A DNA stretch of 64,000 nucleotides from Phycisphaerales bacterium Planc_01. GTDB lineage: Bacteria > Planctomycetota > Phycisphaerae > Sedimentisphaerales > Anaerobacaceae. Both the position numbers and the translations under genes were made by a program. The stretch covers positions 141,506 to 205,505 of the forward strand of contig LVBB01000139.1 in assembly GCA_001603075.1 (NCBI GenBank), read 5' to 3'. Shown one piece after another: positions 47,101 to 55,570 of this stretch; position 1 is the first letter of the stretch, and the number at the start of each line of letters is the position of its first letter. A model generated the notes under the pieces. The model was not told the origin of the DNA, searched no databases, and saw nothing but the letters and a program-made list of their open reading frames with translations.

Positions 47101-49317
47101 TTACTCCACAGCGAATGTGCCATTGCTTGTGTCGGCCAGGGGCCCCTCCACGGCGCTCTTGATCCGGATCGTGTAATCGTCACCCGGCTCCAGGTTCAGA
47201 CCCACTTCCCATGCGTACGCGCCATCGCTGGGCGCCACGCCGATGCTCTGGACAAGCATGTGGTCCTTGTACAGCTCGATCTCCACGTCCTCGTCGAGAT
47301 TGTCCGTCCACCGGATGAAGTACTCCAGACCGCGATGCAGGGTCTCCCCGCCGTTGGGCCAGACCAGTCGGATCGCAGGCTCGACCGCAGTGAACGATCC
47401 ACAAGCCCACTCCCCTACGCCCCCATAGTTGTAGGTGTTCACGCGCCAGTAATACACCATGTCGGGCTCGACCCTCTCCAACACGTATCGTGCTTCGACG
47501 AGGCTGTCGTCATCGACGTCCAGGACCGCGAAGTCCGGATCGCGCGACACTTGCAGATGGTAGAAACGGGCGAATCCGACGGGGCTCCAGGACAGCGAGA
47601 CCGGCAAGGTCTGGTTGACCGTGTAGTCCCGATCCGGCCGGAGGGATTCGGGGTGGTTGGCCATGAAGTCCATCACCTGGAGACTTCGGGGCTCGTGGAG
47701 CAGCGGTGCAAACGGCACATCGGCGACGTCGGGGTAGCCCAGGACGAATTCACCGACCCCGCCCATTCGCGCTCTGACCTGCTTCGTGGCCGGGTTGTAG
47801 GTCGTCGCCAGAGGCAGGAACAAGCCCGAATCGGGGTACCGCCGATGGTACACCGTCAAGGCCTCGGGCTCGGCAAAGTCCAGGCCGGTGGCGTCGAATG
47901 CGATCTCCGCGCTGATGCTCAGGATCCCGTGTTGCGAAACCGTGAAACGCAGCGGAAGCAGGCGTGGAGCTTTGCCGGGGAACTCCGGATACCGCGGTGC
48001 GAACGGCATGCGATTGACCGTCACCTCGTTGTATCCGTCGCCGGTTCGGTCGATCACCTTGATCGTCACACCGGTGTCGCCTCGATCGTCGGCAAACACA
48101 TACGTGTTGCCCGTGGCCAGTTCATATTCGGTGACCTCGATGCCCCGGACGTGCCCTGGGAAGGGCAGCCGGAAGGCGCGGTAGCTTTCCACTTCGGGGT
48201 TGTCAAAGTACAACTCGAAGACGATCCGGCCCTCGGCCGTCACTTCCGAACAGGTGGGGATCGGTTTGCCGCTGGCCCCACCCCAGCCGATGAAGGTGTT
48301 TCCGTTGGGCAGACGCTGCGCGTTGCCGCGATGCCATGCGGGGATCGGCGTCTGTGGTACGAAGGACCACACATGCTCGGCGATTCGGTTCTCCTCGTCC
48401 AGGCGGTATTCGTGGACCGACGACGAGGTGGTGCCCTGACGGTTGCCGTTGTTGTAGATCAGGACGTTGCCGTTGGCGATGCGACCAAAAGCATGGCCGC
48501 CGAAGTGGCTCACGTCGGCCCCGTCGCCGACCAGGGTGAATTCGTTCTCCCCGCCGCCCAGGTGATAGACGATCTGCCCGGTCTGACGGTCGATCTTCTT
48601 GACCCAGGACGGCGTCGCCAGAAAGAAGGTGCCGTCGGTGTCCATCTCGATCGTGTTCAGATGAAACGCGCTGACCGTCTTATTGGTGGCCCGGGTGTAA
48701 CTCTGGTCGGCGAAGTCGTAATGGTCCCAGCTTCGCCATTGGAAGATGACGTTGCGGTCCGCATCCAGTTCCTGAACGACGCCGCCGGAGACCTGGGCTG
48801 CGGGATGGCCGCCCTGAACGATCCGGCTCATGTCCACCTGGCTCATGTAATAGCCGAACAGCAGGGCCTGACCGTTGGGCAGCAGTTGGAAGTCATGGGC
48901 CTCGGCGATGTAGCCGTTGCCCATCTGGATCTCTTCCACGATGTCCAGGTTGTGATCCAACAACACCCAGATACAGTGGCCGCCGCCGATGAAGGAATGG
49001 TGATGGATGAATTGGGCGTAGCTGAGCAGGCCGTTGGGCTGCACCTTGAAATCGTAGGCATAATCGTCCGGCAGTTCCTTGTAGGCGTAAGGAACCCCAT
49101 CGTTGTCGAGGACCATCAGATAATACCCCACGCCCTCGACCTCGGTCGCCACCGCCAGGAAGATATACCCGTCCGCCAAGGCGTTGGCGTCATACACATG
49201 GGCTGTCATCGATGGGAAATCGTGTGGCACGGAACCCCGGCCGTCGGCGCCATCCGCCTGACATGTTGACGTGCAGAGCAACCAAAGCAGCATGGCAAAA
49301 AACGCTGCCTTCTTCAT
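47101..49317 (-). CDS. Exported arylsulfotransferase-family protein (paralogue 3)
   Basis: A 738-residue exported protein, first of the cluster. The signal peptide is MKKAAFFAMLLWLLCTSTCQA. The ASST propeller has ALADGYIFLAVATE, YDFKVQPNGLLSYAQF, EAHDFQLLPNGQALLFGYYMSQVDMSRIVQGG, FHLNTIEMDTDGTFFL, IVYHLGGGENEFTLVG, FGGHAFGRIANGNVLIYNNGN and GNAQRLPNGNTFIGWG. Fn3 and Kre9-like (IRLVWPNGGETLHRGLEYFIRW) modules follow. The ATG at 49317 with GGGAGGAG 5 nt upstream is preferred to a GTG six bases earlier that sits on the SD itself. The three paralogues share propeller order but have diverged considerably. Bacterial ASSTs are PAPS-independent periplasmic enzymes. Confidence 0.85.
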   Translation of the reverse strand: MKKAAFFAMLLWLLCTSTCQADGADGRGSVPHDFPSMTAHVYDANALADGYIFLAVATEVEGVGYYLMVLDNDGVPYAYKELPDDYAYDFKVQPNGLLSYAQFIHHHSFIGGGHCIWVLLDHNLDIVEEIQMGNGYIAEAHDFQLLPNGQALLFGYYMSQVDMSRIVQGGHPAAQVSGGVVQELDADRNVIFQWRSWDHYDFADQSYTRATNKTVSAFHLNTIEMDTDGTFFLATPSWVKKIDRQTGQIVYHLGGGENEFTLVGDGADVSHFGGHAFGRIANGNVLIYNNGNRQGTTSSSVHEYRLDEENRIAEHVWSFVPQTPIPAWHRGNAQRLPNGNTFIGWGGASGKPIPTCSEVTAEGRIVFELYFDNPEVESYRAFRLPFPGHVRGIEVTEYELATGNTYVFADDRGDTGVTIKVIDRTGDGYNEVTVNRMPFAPRYPEFPGKAPRLLPLRFTVSQHGILSISAEIAFDATGLDFAEPEALTVYHRRYPDSGLFLPLATTYNPATKQVRARMGGVGEFVLGYPDVADVPFAPLLHEPRSLQVMDFMANHPESLRPDRDYTVNQTLPVSLSWSPVGFARFYHLQVSRDPDFAVLDVDDDSLVEARYVLERVEPDMVYYWRVNTYNYGGVGEWACGSFTAVEPAIRLVWPNGGETLHRGLEYFIRWTDNLDEDVEIELYKDHMLVQSIGVAPSDGAYAWEVGLNLEPGDDYTIRIKSAVEGPLADTSNGTFAVE

Positions 49318-49582
49318 GAACACTCCTCCCGAATTCCGCCGGCCTTACCGATCGAAAGAGGCAAACCAACAAGACTATTGTACACGATAATGAGGCGGAT
49401 CGGACGGCAAAAACACGAGAACGTCCCGACGCGGCAGTATGATCCGCTTGAGACCGTGCTGCTCGAGACTGTCGTCGGAGCCGTGAATCATTCTGGACGA
49501 CCACGACGGCGATGCCCTATATTCGGTACAATCGTACCAATCGGCACCCTGTTTCTGGGTTCACCGCACAGAAGGCGCGGAT

Positions 49583-51457
49583 GTGGGAAATGATGGGCGC
49601 ATGAAAATGGCCTCAGAAGGCCGCCGGGGACTGGAACTGTGGCTGTGGGCGGGCCTGTTCCTGGGGCTTCTTGTCTATGTCTGGAAGGGGATTCGGCCCG
49701 AGTGGCTGCACTCCGGATTCGGCGTATTTGCGGCGTATCCGGTCTTCGCCTGGGAAGGCTCGTTCCTGCGAGCCGCACTCGGCCGTCCCGGCGGAACGCT
49801 CAGCGCGCTGGCCGCTCTGCTGGCCCAGACGCATCGCAGCCCGCTGTTGGGCGCGCTCGTGATTGTCACGATATCGGGCGCGCTCTTTGCGGGAGTCCTG
49901 CGTCTGCTGCGCTCGATGCAGGCCGGCAGACTCGCAGACTTTGCCTGGGCGCCGGTCATCGGCCCCCTGATGATTCTCAGCCGCTACGACAATCCGCTGC
50001 CGATACTGCTGGCCTTGGCCCTGTCGATCTGGATGGCGGCGCTGTACCAGGCCGCTCCAATGAAGGGCCTGCCGATGCGCGCAGGGGCGTTCGGAGTCCT
50101 GTTTGCGCTGGCGTACTGGTGGGCTGGAGCGGCGGCCTTCGTCTTCGCCGGGGCCGTCTGCCTGATCGAGACCCTGCTGCATCGAAAGGCTGTGGCGGCG
50201 ATCATCCAGGTCGTCCTTGCCGGCGGTGGGGCGTTCGTTCTGGGCCGATTCATCTTCGGTCTTGAACCGCGGGCGAGTTACACCGTCGGCACCCTGTGGG
50301 ATTCGAGCGTTGCTTCTGAGTTCACCGCCTTCTCACGCTCTCTGATCGTCGTTCTCTATGCCTTCGTCCCGGCCCTGATCGTCACGGTGTTCCTGGGTCG
50401 CGTTCTCCTACGCGTTCGCAAGGACTCTCGATCCATCGCGTGCGATCAGCGGGCCGGCAGACTGTGGACCATTGTGCGCATGCTCGCGGTGGTTGTGACG
50501 GCGGCCCTGTGCCTGGCATTGTCGCGAAACCACCTCCGTGACGAACGCGCGTTGCACCACTACGCTCAGCAAAGGGACTGGGACGGGGTTGTCGCACTGG
50601 CGCATCGGATGAAGGGCCGACGGCCCTTCACTCGCTCCGGCGTCGTCGACGTCAACCGCGCCCTGGCGCATCGGGGCCGCCTGGGCGACGAGCTGTGCGC
50701 CTATCCCCAGGACGAGACCCGAACGCTGTTCCTGAGTTCGGAGGGGATGTTCGGACGCTTTCAGCACGCCAAGCTGCTGGAACTCTATCTGGACCTTGGC
50801 TGTCCGAATGCCGCCGAGAAGAACGCCTACGAGCTGCTCGACAACGAGGGCGCCTCGCCGTACGTGCTGGAGGCGATGGTTCGAGTCCATCTGGCCAAAG
50901 GCCAGCACGAGTCGGCCCGGATCGCCTTCGAAGCCCTCAACAGGTACGCCGGCAGCGGGCCGTATGTCCGCCGATGGCGCGAGGTCATCGCCGATCCCGC
51001 CAAAGCCGATAGCCATCCGCTCGTGCGCGGCTGGCGCCGCGTGCGGGGGACCACGGACTACGCCGTCGGCGGGATCGCCTTCGAGCCGCTGCTCCGACGG
51101 CTTCTGCACGACACGCCGGATCATCGCCTGGCGTTCGAGTATCTCATGGCGCATTTCCTGCTCAAGCACCAGCGGGCCGAAATCGTCAAGGGCCTGCCTC
51201 TGCTTGCGTCCCTGGGCTACACGCGGCTTCCGCGTCACTACGCCGAGGCCGTACTCGTCCTGTCGCTCGAAACGCGAACCACGCCGGACGCACGAGGGTG
51301 GACCGTCGATGCGGACGTGTACAGTCAGTTCCAGAAGATCCGGGCCGCTGTGCAGAACGCACGCGGGGACAACCAGGCCCTCTTCGATACGCTGGCCGCC
51401 GAGTACGGCGGTACGTACACCTTCTACAGCCTTTTCAACACCTGCGGCGTCCAATAA
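49583..51457 (+). CDS. Multi-pass membrane protein (DUF6057-like)
   Basis: A 624-residue membrane protein. The N-terminal half has about nine hydrophobic helices (about 15-310), and the C-terminal half (about 320-620) is soluble and helical, of TPR-like character (ERALHHYAQQRDWDGVVALAHRMKGRRPFTRSGVVDVNRAL... AKLLELYLDLGCPNAAEKNAYELLDNEG). The layout and YAQQRDW-type sequence recall the DUF6057 family, mainly known in Bacteroidota; this is from memory. Function is unknown. The start could be GTG at 49583 (AAGG upstream) or ATG at 49601. It is divergent from the ASST cluster. Confidence 0.75.
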   Translation: MGNDGRMKMASEGRRGLELWLWAGLFLGLLVYVWKGIRPEWLHSGFGVFAAYPVFAWEGSFLRAALGRPGGTLSALAALLAQTHRSPLLGALVIVTISGALFAGVLRLLRSMQAGRLADFAWAPVIGPLMILSRYDNPLPILLALALSIWMAALYQAAPMKGLPMRAGAFGVLFALAYWWAGAAAFVFAGAVCLIETLLHRKAVAAIIQVVLAGGGAFVLGRFIFGLEPRASYTVGTLWDSSVASEFTAFSRSLIVVLYAFVPALIVTVFLGRVLLRVRKDSRSIACDQRAGRLWTIVRMLAVVVTAALCLALSRNHLRDERALHHYAQQRDWDGVVALAHRMKGRRPFTRSGVVDVNRALAHRGRLGDELCAYPQDETRTLFLSSEGMFGRFQHAKLLELYLDLGCPNAAEKNAYELLDNEGASPYVLEAMVRVHLAKGQHESARIAFEALNRYAGSGPYVRRWREVIADPAKADSHPLVRGWRRVRGTTDYAVGGIAFEPLLRRLLHDTPDHRLAFEYLMAHFLLKHQRAEIVKGLPLLASLGYTRLPRHYAEAVLVLSLETRTTPDARGWTVDADVYSQFQKIRAAVQNARGDNQALFDTLAAEYGGTYTFYSLFNTCGVQ

Positions 51458-51810
51458 ACCTGCCGTGGGCCTTCGTAGCGGTCTTCTCGTGCGATTCGCC
51501 AAAGCGGCAGTTTGTGCGATGCCGGAAAAAATCCGGGTCTTCGATCCTCAAGTTCCCGTAATACTCCTGCCCGCGACGTCCGGCGGGGCACGAGGAAGAA
51601 AACCTCGCCGCCGGGGCATGCCGTGTTTGCCTGACCCCGTGCCGTTTTGATACAATACGATCCTTGGAGATCGGCATCTGCTCTTGGGGGGCAGAATCAT
51701 CCACAGGGAAGCATCCGTCGGAGTTTGTGCGACGCCGTCGGCCTGTTCCGTCGAATGATCGCTGTGGGCCAACAAGTCCGTTTGTGATGAGAAATCATGG
51801 GGGTGAAGAA
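51458..51810. other. Leader of the VPAP protein gene
   Basis: About 350 bp with no gene. It contains a promoter-like pair (51627-51656), and a lone DnaA-box-like TCATCCACA at about 51697-51705. The transcript leader would be about 150 nt. Confidence 0.45.
51627..51656 (+). promoter_or_regulatory. Candidate sigma-70 promoter of the VPAP protein gene
   Basis: -35 TTGCCT (51627-51632), 18-bp spacer, and -10 TACAAT (51651-51656), in a locally AT-rich stretch about 155 bp upstream of the start codon. Confidence 0.45.
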
Positions 51811-52440
51811 ATGAAGAAGTTGATCCTTGTTGCCATCGTATGTGCATGCATCAGTTCATCGGCTCTGGCAGACATTACCGGCCTGCACAACACCGGCAGC
51901 GCCGGAGTCGGCAACGCAGACCCGTACTACACGCTGACATCTGTGCCGGGCGGCACCTCGACCGCGATAGGCATTGCGACGCATTCCGCCTGGATCGCCG
52001 CTCCGACCGATTCGCTCTGGATCGGACCGACCGCGTCGAGCGTGACCGATCCGGTGGGCTGGTATCACTATGAGCTGAACTTCAACATCGAGGACGTCAT
52101 TCTGTCCAGTGTCGTCCTGACGGGCAAGTGGAGCATCGACAACTCCGGCGAGATCTGGCTCAACGGCGCCTACACGGGCTTCGCCAAGGGCAACACGATC
52201 GCCGACACGCAGGAGTACAAGACTCTGGATGACTTCACGATCACGTCCGGCTTCCAGGACGGGTTGAATACCCTGGAATTCCGCGTGTACAACATCGCCG
52301 GCTCCGGCGGCAATCCCACGGCACTGCTGGTCAGCGACCTGGCCGCCGAGGCGACCGTGGTTCCCGCTCCCGGTGCAGTCCTGCTCGGCTCGCTCGGAGT
52401 CAGCCTGGCCGGCTGGATGAAACGACGCCGCATGCTGTAA
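51811..52440 (+). CDS. PEP-CTERM-like (VPAP variant) secreted protein
   Basis: A 209-residue secreted protein. The signal peptide is KKLILVAIVCACISSSALA. A single beta-sandwich domain follows (ITGLHNTGSAGVGNADPYYTLTSVPGG...WSIDNSGEIWLNGAYTGFA...NTLEFRVYNIAG), like galactose-binding-type folds. The C terminus is VPAPGAVLLGSLGVSLAGW then MKRRRML, the VPAP form of the PEP-CTERM signal with a GxxxLxG helix and basic tail. The ATG at 51811 has GGGGGTGAAG upstream; the open frame extends 49 codons further but without a signal peptide context. A strong terminator follows. Confidence 0.85.
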   Translation: MKKLILVAIVCACISSSALADITGLHNTGSAGVGNADPYYTLTSVPGGTSTAIGIATHSAWIAAPTDSLWIGPTASSVTDPVGWYHYELNFNIEDVILSSVVLTGKWSIDNSGEIWLNGAYTGFAKGNTIADTQEYKTLDDFTITSGFQDGLNTLEFRVYNIAGSGGNPTALLVSDLAAEATVVPAPGAVLLGSLGVSLAGWMKRRRML

Positions 52441-52464
52441 TCGATCAACACCGACCGCTACACC

Positions 52465-52500
52465 GGGGCTGCACAACCATCGTGCAGCCCCGTTTTCATT
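52465..52500 (+). terminator. Intrinsic terminator of the VPAP gene
   Basis: A perfect 10-bp stem GGGGCTGCAC/GTGCAGCCCC (52465-52474 with 52482-52491) is followed by GTTTTCATTT, 25 bp after the stop codon. Confidence 0.88.
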
Positions 52501-52758
52501 TAGGGGCTCCCGCGTCATGCGCCTGCATGCTGATCACGTTTGCCGAAACCTCGACCACGCCCTCTGCCATCCCCTGAACCGATCCTTCTTCGGACAGACT
52601 CACTTAATCGCGGACTCTATGTCCCTTCATCTACTCGTCGTGGCTTGAAGCACTGCGCCCTCAGCGCGGCGCCGAATGGACGCACCGCTATTCGTCCGTG
52701 CCTGTGTATAAGGCGGACCCGGCGGCGGCCTCGGCGGCCTTCAGCCCAAAACGACAAA

Positions 52759-52783
52759 GGGCTGCGAGTCGCGCCCGCAGCCC
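52759..52783 (-). terminator. Intrinsic terminator of the small secreted protein gene
   Basis: An 8-bp stem GGGCTGCG/CGCAGCCC (52759-52766 with 52776-52783) lies 63 bp beyond the stop of the minus-strand gene ending at 52846. On the minus strand it is followed by TTTGTCGTTTT. Confidence 0.7.
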
Positions 52784-52845
52784 TTCGGTTGTTTTGCACC
52801 GCTAATGTCGCCAAGGCGTCTGTCTGGCATCTGTTTTCGGGCCCA

Positions 52846-53247
52846 TCACGGGAGGAATGCGCGCAGCAGTCTCGCCGTCGTGCCATCTGACGTCCAGATA
52901 TTCACGGCTGCTCCCAGCCCATCCTCTTCATCTGTCACGTTGGCGATATTGATGTGGCACCCGCCATTTCCAACCTTGTTGGTTGTGAGTTCTCCGAGCA
53001 CGACGCTTGCAGATTTCACCACATACGTGTATTCAGGGGCTCCATCGCGTAGCTGGATTTGGACCGTGGCGTCGACGGCCCCATCTGGGGTTTGATTGAC
53101 GATCACAAAGCCGTTGGCGTTGGCGTGGACCCCTTCTTCTGCGGTTGCCAAGGCGGGCTGGGCAATCATCTCGATCTTGACGGCGCCCGCGAGGGCCAGA
53201 CTGCACAGAATGGTAGTGACTGCGAGGAGAATCGTTGTCTTCTTCAT
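52846..53247 (-). CDS. Small secreted protein of unknown function
   Basis: A 133-residue protein with a strong signal peptide (MKKTTILLAVTTILCSLALAGA). The mature part of about 110 residues is beta-rich, acidic to neutral, with one late Cys (GGCHINIANVTDEEDG), and has features of small CHRD- or copper-binding-like sandwich domains, but no family is claimed. SD AAAGGA precedes the ATG. It has an unusually long upstream leader that contains a structured element also found upstream of the secreted protein at 53900-54922. Confidence 0.75.
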   Translation of the reverse strand: MKKTTILLAVTTILCSLALAGAVKIEMIAQPALATAEEGVHANANGFVIVNQTPDGAVDATVQIQLRDGAPEYTYVVKSASVVLGELTTNKVGNGGCHINIANVTDEEDGLGAAVNIWTSDGTTARLLRAFLP

Positions 53248-53343
53248 GATCTGAGTCCTTTCAAGGTGTGTCTTCCCTGTTTCTTAGAATGGTTGATACG
53301 CCTTTTTCTCCCGCCGTTGAGATGCGCCAGTGGCTTCACTTCA

Positions 53344-53660
53344 TGTGCCTCCTTTCTGGCCCTGACGGAAAAGTGAAGCTGTCATTGCGATACGAGCAAC
53401 ATGAATGATGGGTATTGATTCCTGGCGTCGGCATGCCGTCGGATTGCGGCGGCCCGAGGCGGCGACTATGCGCACTCCGGCTGTTCCTCGAGCGCAGCCC
53501 GATACGTCTGAACTGTACCTGCCCGATGGCAAGGGGCGCCTGGGTGCCAACGGTGCTCATGGCAACAGTCCTTTGCTGCACGACCGCTTGCCTCGAACCC
53601 TCATCGATTCGATTCATACGAATTCGTCGCCAAAGGCGATGATACGTACCAGCTTCATGT
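53344..53660 (-). ncRNA. Candidate cis-regulatory RNA leader, copy 1
   Basis: The minus-strand leader of the small secreted protein contains a core at 53528-53592. Helices (plus coordinates) are P1 53528-53533 with 53587-53592, P2 53566-53570 with 53582-53586, and P3 53545-53549 with 53560-53564. A further 5-bp hairpin lies 5' of the core (53593-53612). The core is 65 nt and differs from copy 2 at only two positions, both unpaired. About 180 nt downstream, a GAAAGGAGG SD-like sequence (53348-53356) is complementary to the preceding TTTTC segment, and its ATG opens only a two-codon frame. No known riboswitch class fits all conserved positions. Confidence 0.5.
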
Positions 53661-53751
53661 CGGTGCGAAGAATCGTCAATACGGGAATTTACGTGTTCTT
53701 CCCAGGAGGGGACTCAGTAATGCTGGAACCTGTATGCGGACCGCCAGAATC

Positions 53752-53830
53752 AGGGTGGTGGCTGCCCTCGGAACGGGGTCCCATGCTTGCCCGACCACAG
53801 TAGCGGCTCGGACAGACGCGCCACCACCCT
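53752..53830 (-). other. Long-range 11-bp stem-loop downstream of the secreted protein gene
   Basis: AGGGTGGTGGC (53752-53762) is perfectly complementary to 53820-53830, enclosing 57 nt that can fold further. It lies 70 bp after the stop of the gene ending at 53900. It may be a 3' end structure or part of the next gene's leader. Confidence 0.4.
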
Positions 53831-53899
53831 CTCTTCGACCATCCACTGAACGCGGCCCGTGATCGGCGCTCTGAGCCGAGGACCCGCGAAGTTGGACGA

Positions 53900-54922
53900 T
53901 TACGGGATCGTGGAATCATACAACGGCCCATCGTCTACACATTCGCTGTCAGCCTTGTCGTGGGGCACGCAGACGGTCACCGTGCCGGTGCACGTGCCGC
54001 CGACGCCATCGTCAGCGGTGAACGTGATGTGATAGACGCGGCCGTTGCCAGGAACCTTCTTGGTTCCGCTGCGTTCCGCCCGGACTTCGGCGGTGTCGGT
54101 TCCTACGCCCATCCCATCCGGCTCGCTACTGCCGGACCCTATGACGTTGACCGGCTCGTCCTGGTAGATGCTGTCGATGGTGATCGTCACCGGATCGCCG
54201 TCGGGATCGGTCACGCCCACGATGGTGATCGGAACGAACTTGTGATTCACCGGCCACAGCGTCGCGATGCTGGGCGCGGCATTGCTGCAGTCCGGAAGGC
54301 AGTTCACCAGCACATTGTCCAGGCCCCAGCTCTCATCCTCAATTTGCTGGAGGCCGGATGCGGAGAAATTCAGAACAAGCGGGCCACCGGCGTGAGGGAA
54401 TGTGAAGCTCAGGCTGTAGACGTCACCGGTCCCAAAGAAATCGTCAAACCCCAACGAGTTGATTTCGGCAGCACCCGTATGCGGCGCATTCAGGGGGTCG
54501 ACACCTTCCCCGATAAATGTACCCGGATATGCCTGTAACCGGGGCTCATGGGTGGCAAACGTCGTGTGACACAGTGGTGGACCGCCGCCTACGCTCAGGT
54601 CCCAGATATCCGGACCACCTGCACCAACAGCATGGCCATCCCATGAGTGGATGATGAACAAGTCAAAGGACAACGCAACGTTGCTGGCTGGGACGAGTGG
54701 CAGCGACAGGCTCACCGTATCGTTGCCGAATTGCCCCAAGAACGTCCGCGCTCCCGCGGGAGCTGTGTCTGTGAGAGGAAATGACCATTCCGTCAAGGGA
54801 TCGAGCACGTCTTCGAAATCGTTGAAATACGTTTGGGCGGCACTCGGCCATGCCAGGAGAAGACTGATGGCTGCCACGGCCCAAATGCAACGTATCCTGG
54901 TTGTCACGCGCGAAGTGCACAT
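53900..54922 (-). CDS. Secreted protein with PKD/cadherin-like C terminus
   Basis: A 340-residue exported protein. The signal peptide lies in IRCIWAVAAISLLLAWPSAAQ. The N-terminal beta-sandwich (about 30-215; FNDFEDVLDPLTEWSFPLTDT, LSFDLFIIHSWDG) resembles choice-of-anchor/jelly-roll domains. The C-terminal part (about 225-330; SIATLWPVNHKFVPITIVGVTDPDGDPVTITIDSIYQDEPVN ... GRVYHITFTADDGVGGTCTGTVTVCVP) resembles PKD/HYR-like domains. The ATG at 54922 has a very strong AAAAAGGAGG. The frame extends upstream but the SD and signal peptide fix this start. The leader holds two further SD-preceded short frames and the structured element (copy 2). Confidence 0.8.
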   Translation of the reverse strand: MCTSRVTTRIRCIWAVAAISLLLAWPSAAQTYFNDFEDVLDPLTEWSFPLTDTAPAGARTFLGQFGNDTVSLSLPLVPASNVALSFDLFIIHSWDGHAVGAGGPDIWDLSVGGGPPLCHTTFATHEPRLQAYPGTFIGEGVDPLNAPHTGAAEINSLGFDDFFGTGDVYSLSFTFPHAGGPLVLNFSASGLQQIEDESWGLDNVLVNCLPDCSNAAPSIATLWPVNHKFVPITIVGVTDPDGDPVTITIDSIYQDEPVNVIGSGSSEPDGMGVGTDTAEVRAERSGTKKVPGNGRVYHITFTADDGVGGTCTGTVTVCVPHDKADSECVDDGPLYDSTIP

Positions 54923-54995
54923 TCTGTACCTCCTTTTTCCAAGGGAGTTTGGTAGCACTTTGTATTCATTCCCCGGTAACCAAGCGGGGAGAAGC

Positions 54996-55064
54996 TCAAA
55001 GGCATTGGCGCTCAGTCCACAGGGAATGTCGTCCAGGCACTCTGAAGCAGTCAACCATAGGCAT
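54996..55064 (-). CDS. Short leader ORF 2 (22 codons) with strong SD
   Basis: ATG at 55064 has AAAGGAGG 2 nt upstream and encodes 22 residues starting MPMVDCFRVPGRH. Its start lies 9 nt after the stop of leader ORF 1. Between its stop and the main gene is a CCCCG/CGGGG hairpin (54971-54989). It could be a leader peptide; the amino acid content shows no obvious attenuation codon run. Confidence 0.4.
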   Translation of the reverse strand: MPMVDCFRVPGRHSLWTERQCL

Positions 55065-55073
55065 GACCTCCTT

Positions 55074-55163
55074 TCAGATCGTGTCCTGCACCGTTCGGAA
55101 TTGTCCTGTGCTCCAGCTTTTTCTCTCCTGCCATGATGAGCGGCGCCAGCGGTTCTCGCACAT
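55074..55163 (-). CDS. Short leader ORF 1 (29 codons) with strong SD
   Basis: ATG at 55163 has GGAAAGGAGG upstream and encodes 29 Arg/Ser/Trp-rich residues starting MCENRWRRSSWQERK. The SD pairs with an upstream CTTTCC (about 55193-55198), a form suited to SD sequestration. It ends next to the SD of leader ORF 2. The corresponding position in copy 1 of the leader opens only a two-codon frame, so the peptide itself is not conserved. Confidence 0.4.
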   Translation of the reverse strand: MCENRWRRSSWQERKSWSTGQFRTVQDTI

Positions 55164-55450
55164 TGGCCTCCTTTCCAACCCTGGCGGAAGAGGAAAGCTC
55201 TGATTGCAGTACAGGTGAAGTACTTCGGCGGTGTTGATGGGTCGGGCTCGGACGCGTCGAGACCTTCCCGGCGGAGGGTCGCTGGTGTGTTCCCCTGTCC
55301 GTATCTTACCGATGGCAAGGGGCGCCTGGGTGCCAACGGTGCTCATGGCAGCAGTCCTTTGCTACACGACCGCTTGCCTCGAACCCTCATCGATTCGAAT
55401 CACACCTACCACGTGCTGAAGGCGATGATACGCACCTGCCTGGCGTCGGT
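55164..55450 (-). ncRNA. Candidate cis-regulatory RNA leader, copy 2
   Basis: A core at 55314-55378 folds as copy 1 (plus coordinates): P1 55314-55319 with 55373-55378, P2 55352-55356 with 55368-55372, P3 55331-55335 with 55346-55350. A TCGAA/TTCGA hairpin lies 5' on the minus strand. Homology to copy 1 extends about 135 bp, drops, and resumes near the SD-like GGAAAGGAGG. Both copies precede secreted-protein genes on the minus strand. Confidence 0.5.
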
Positions 55451-55570
55451 TCAGGGAATGGGTATCGTGGAAACTACGTATTTTTGGAGTTTCTGGAATC
55501 TCTCGCCCGAACGTATGGCGACCTGCGACGGTCGAGGGGACCGATGAAGACTCGATAGTCCAGTAAGCCC

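Noticed and set aside
46057..49269. A 1070-codon frame antisense to the arylsulfotransferase paralogues
   Set aside because: Composition typical of an antisense shadow (Val/Arg/Asp/His-rich), no SD and no domain; the sense genes are clearly related to each other.
51697..51705. DnaA-box-like TCATCCACA upstream of the VPAP gene
   Set aside because: A single one-mismatch site without neighbours; expected by chance in 64 kb.
53528..55378. c-di-GMP-I (GEMM) riboswitch assignment for the duplicated leader element
   Set aside because: Only short words match; the P1b hairpin and the GACGCAAAG block of that class are not in the right order, so it is left unassigned.
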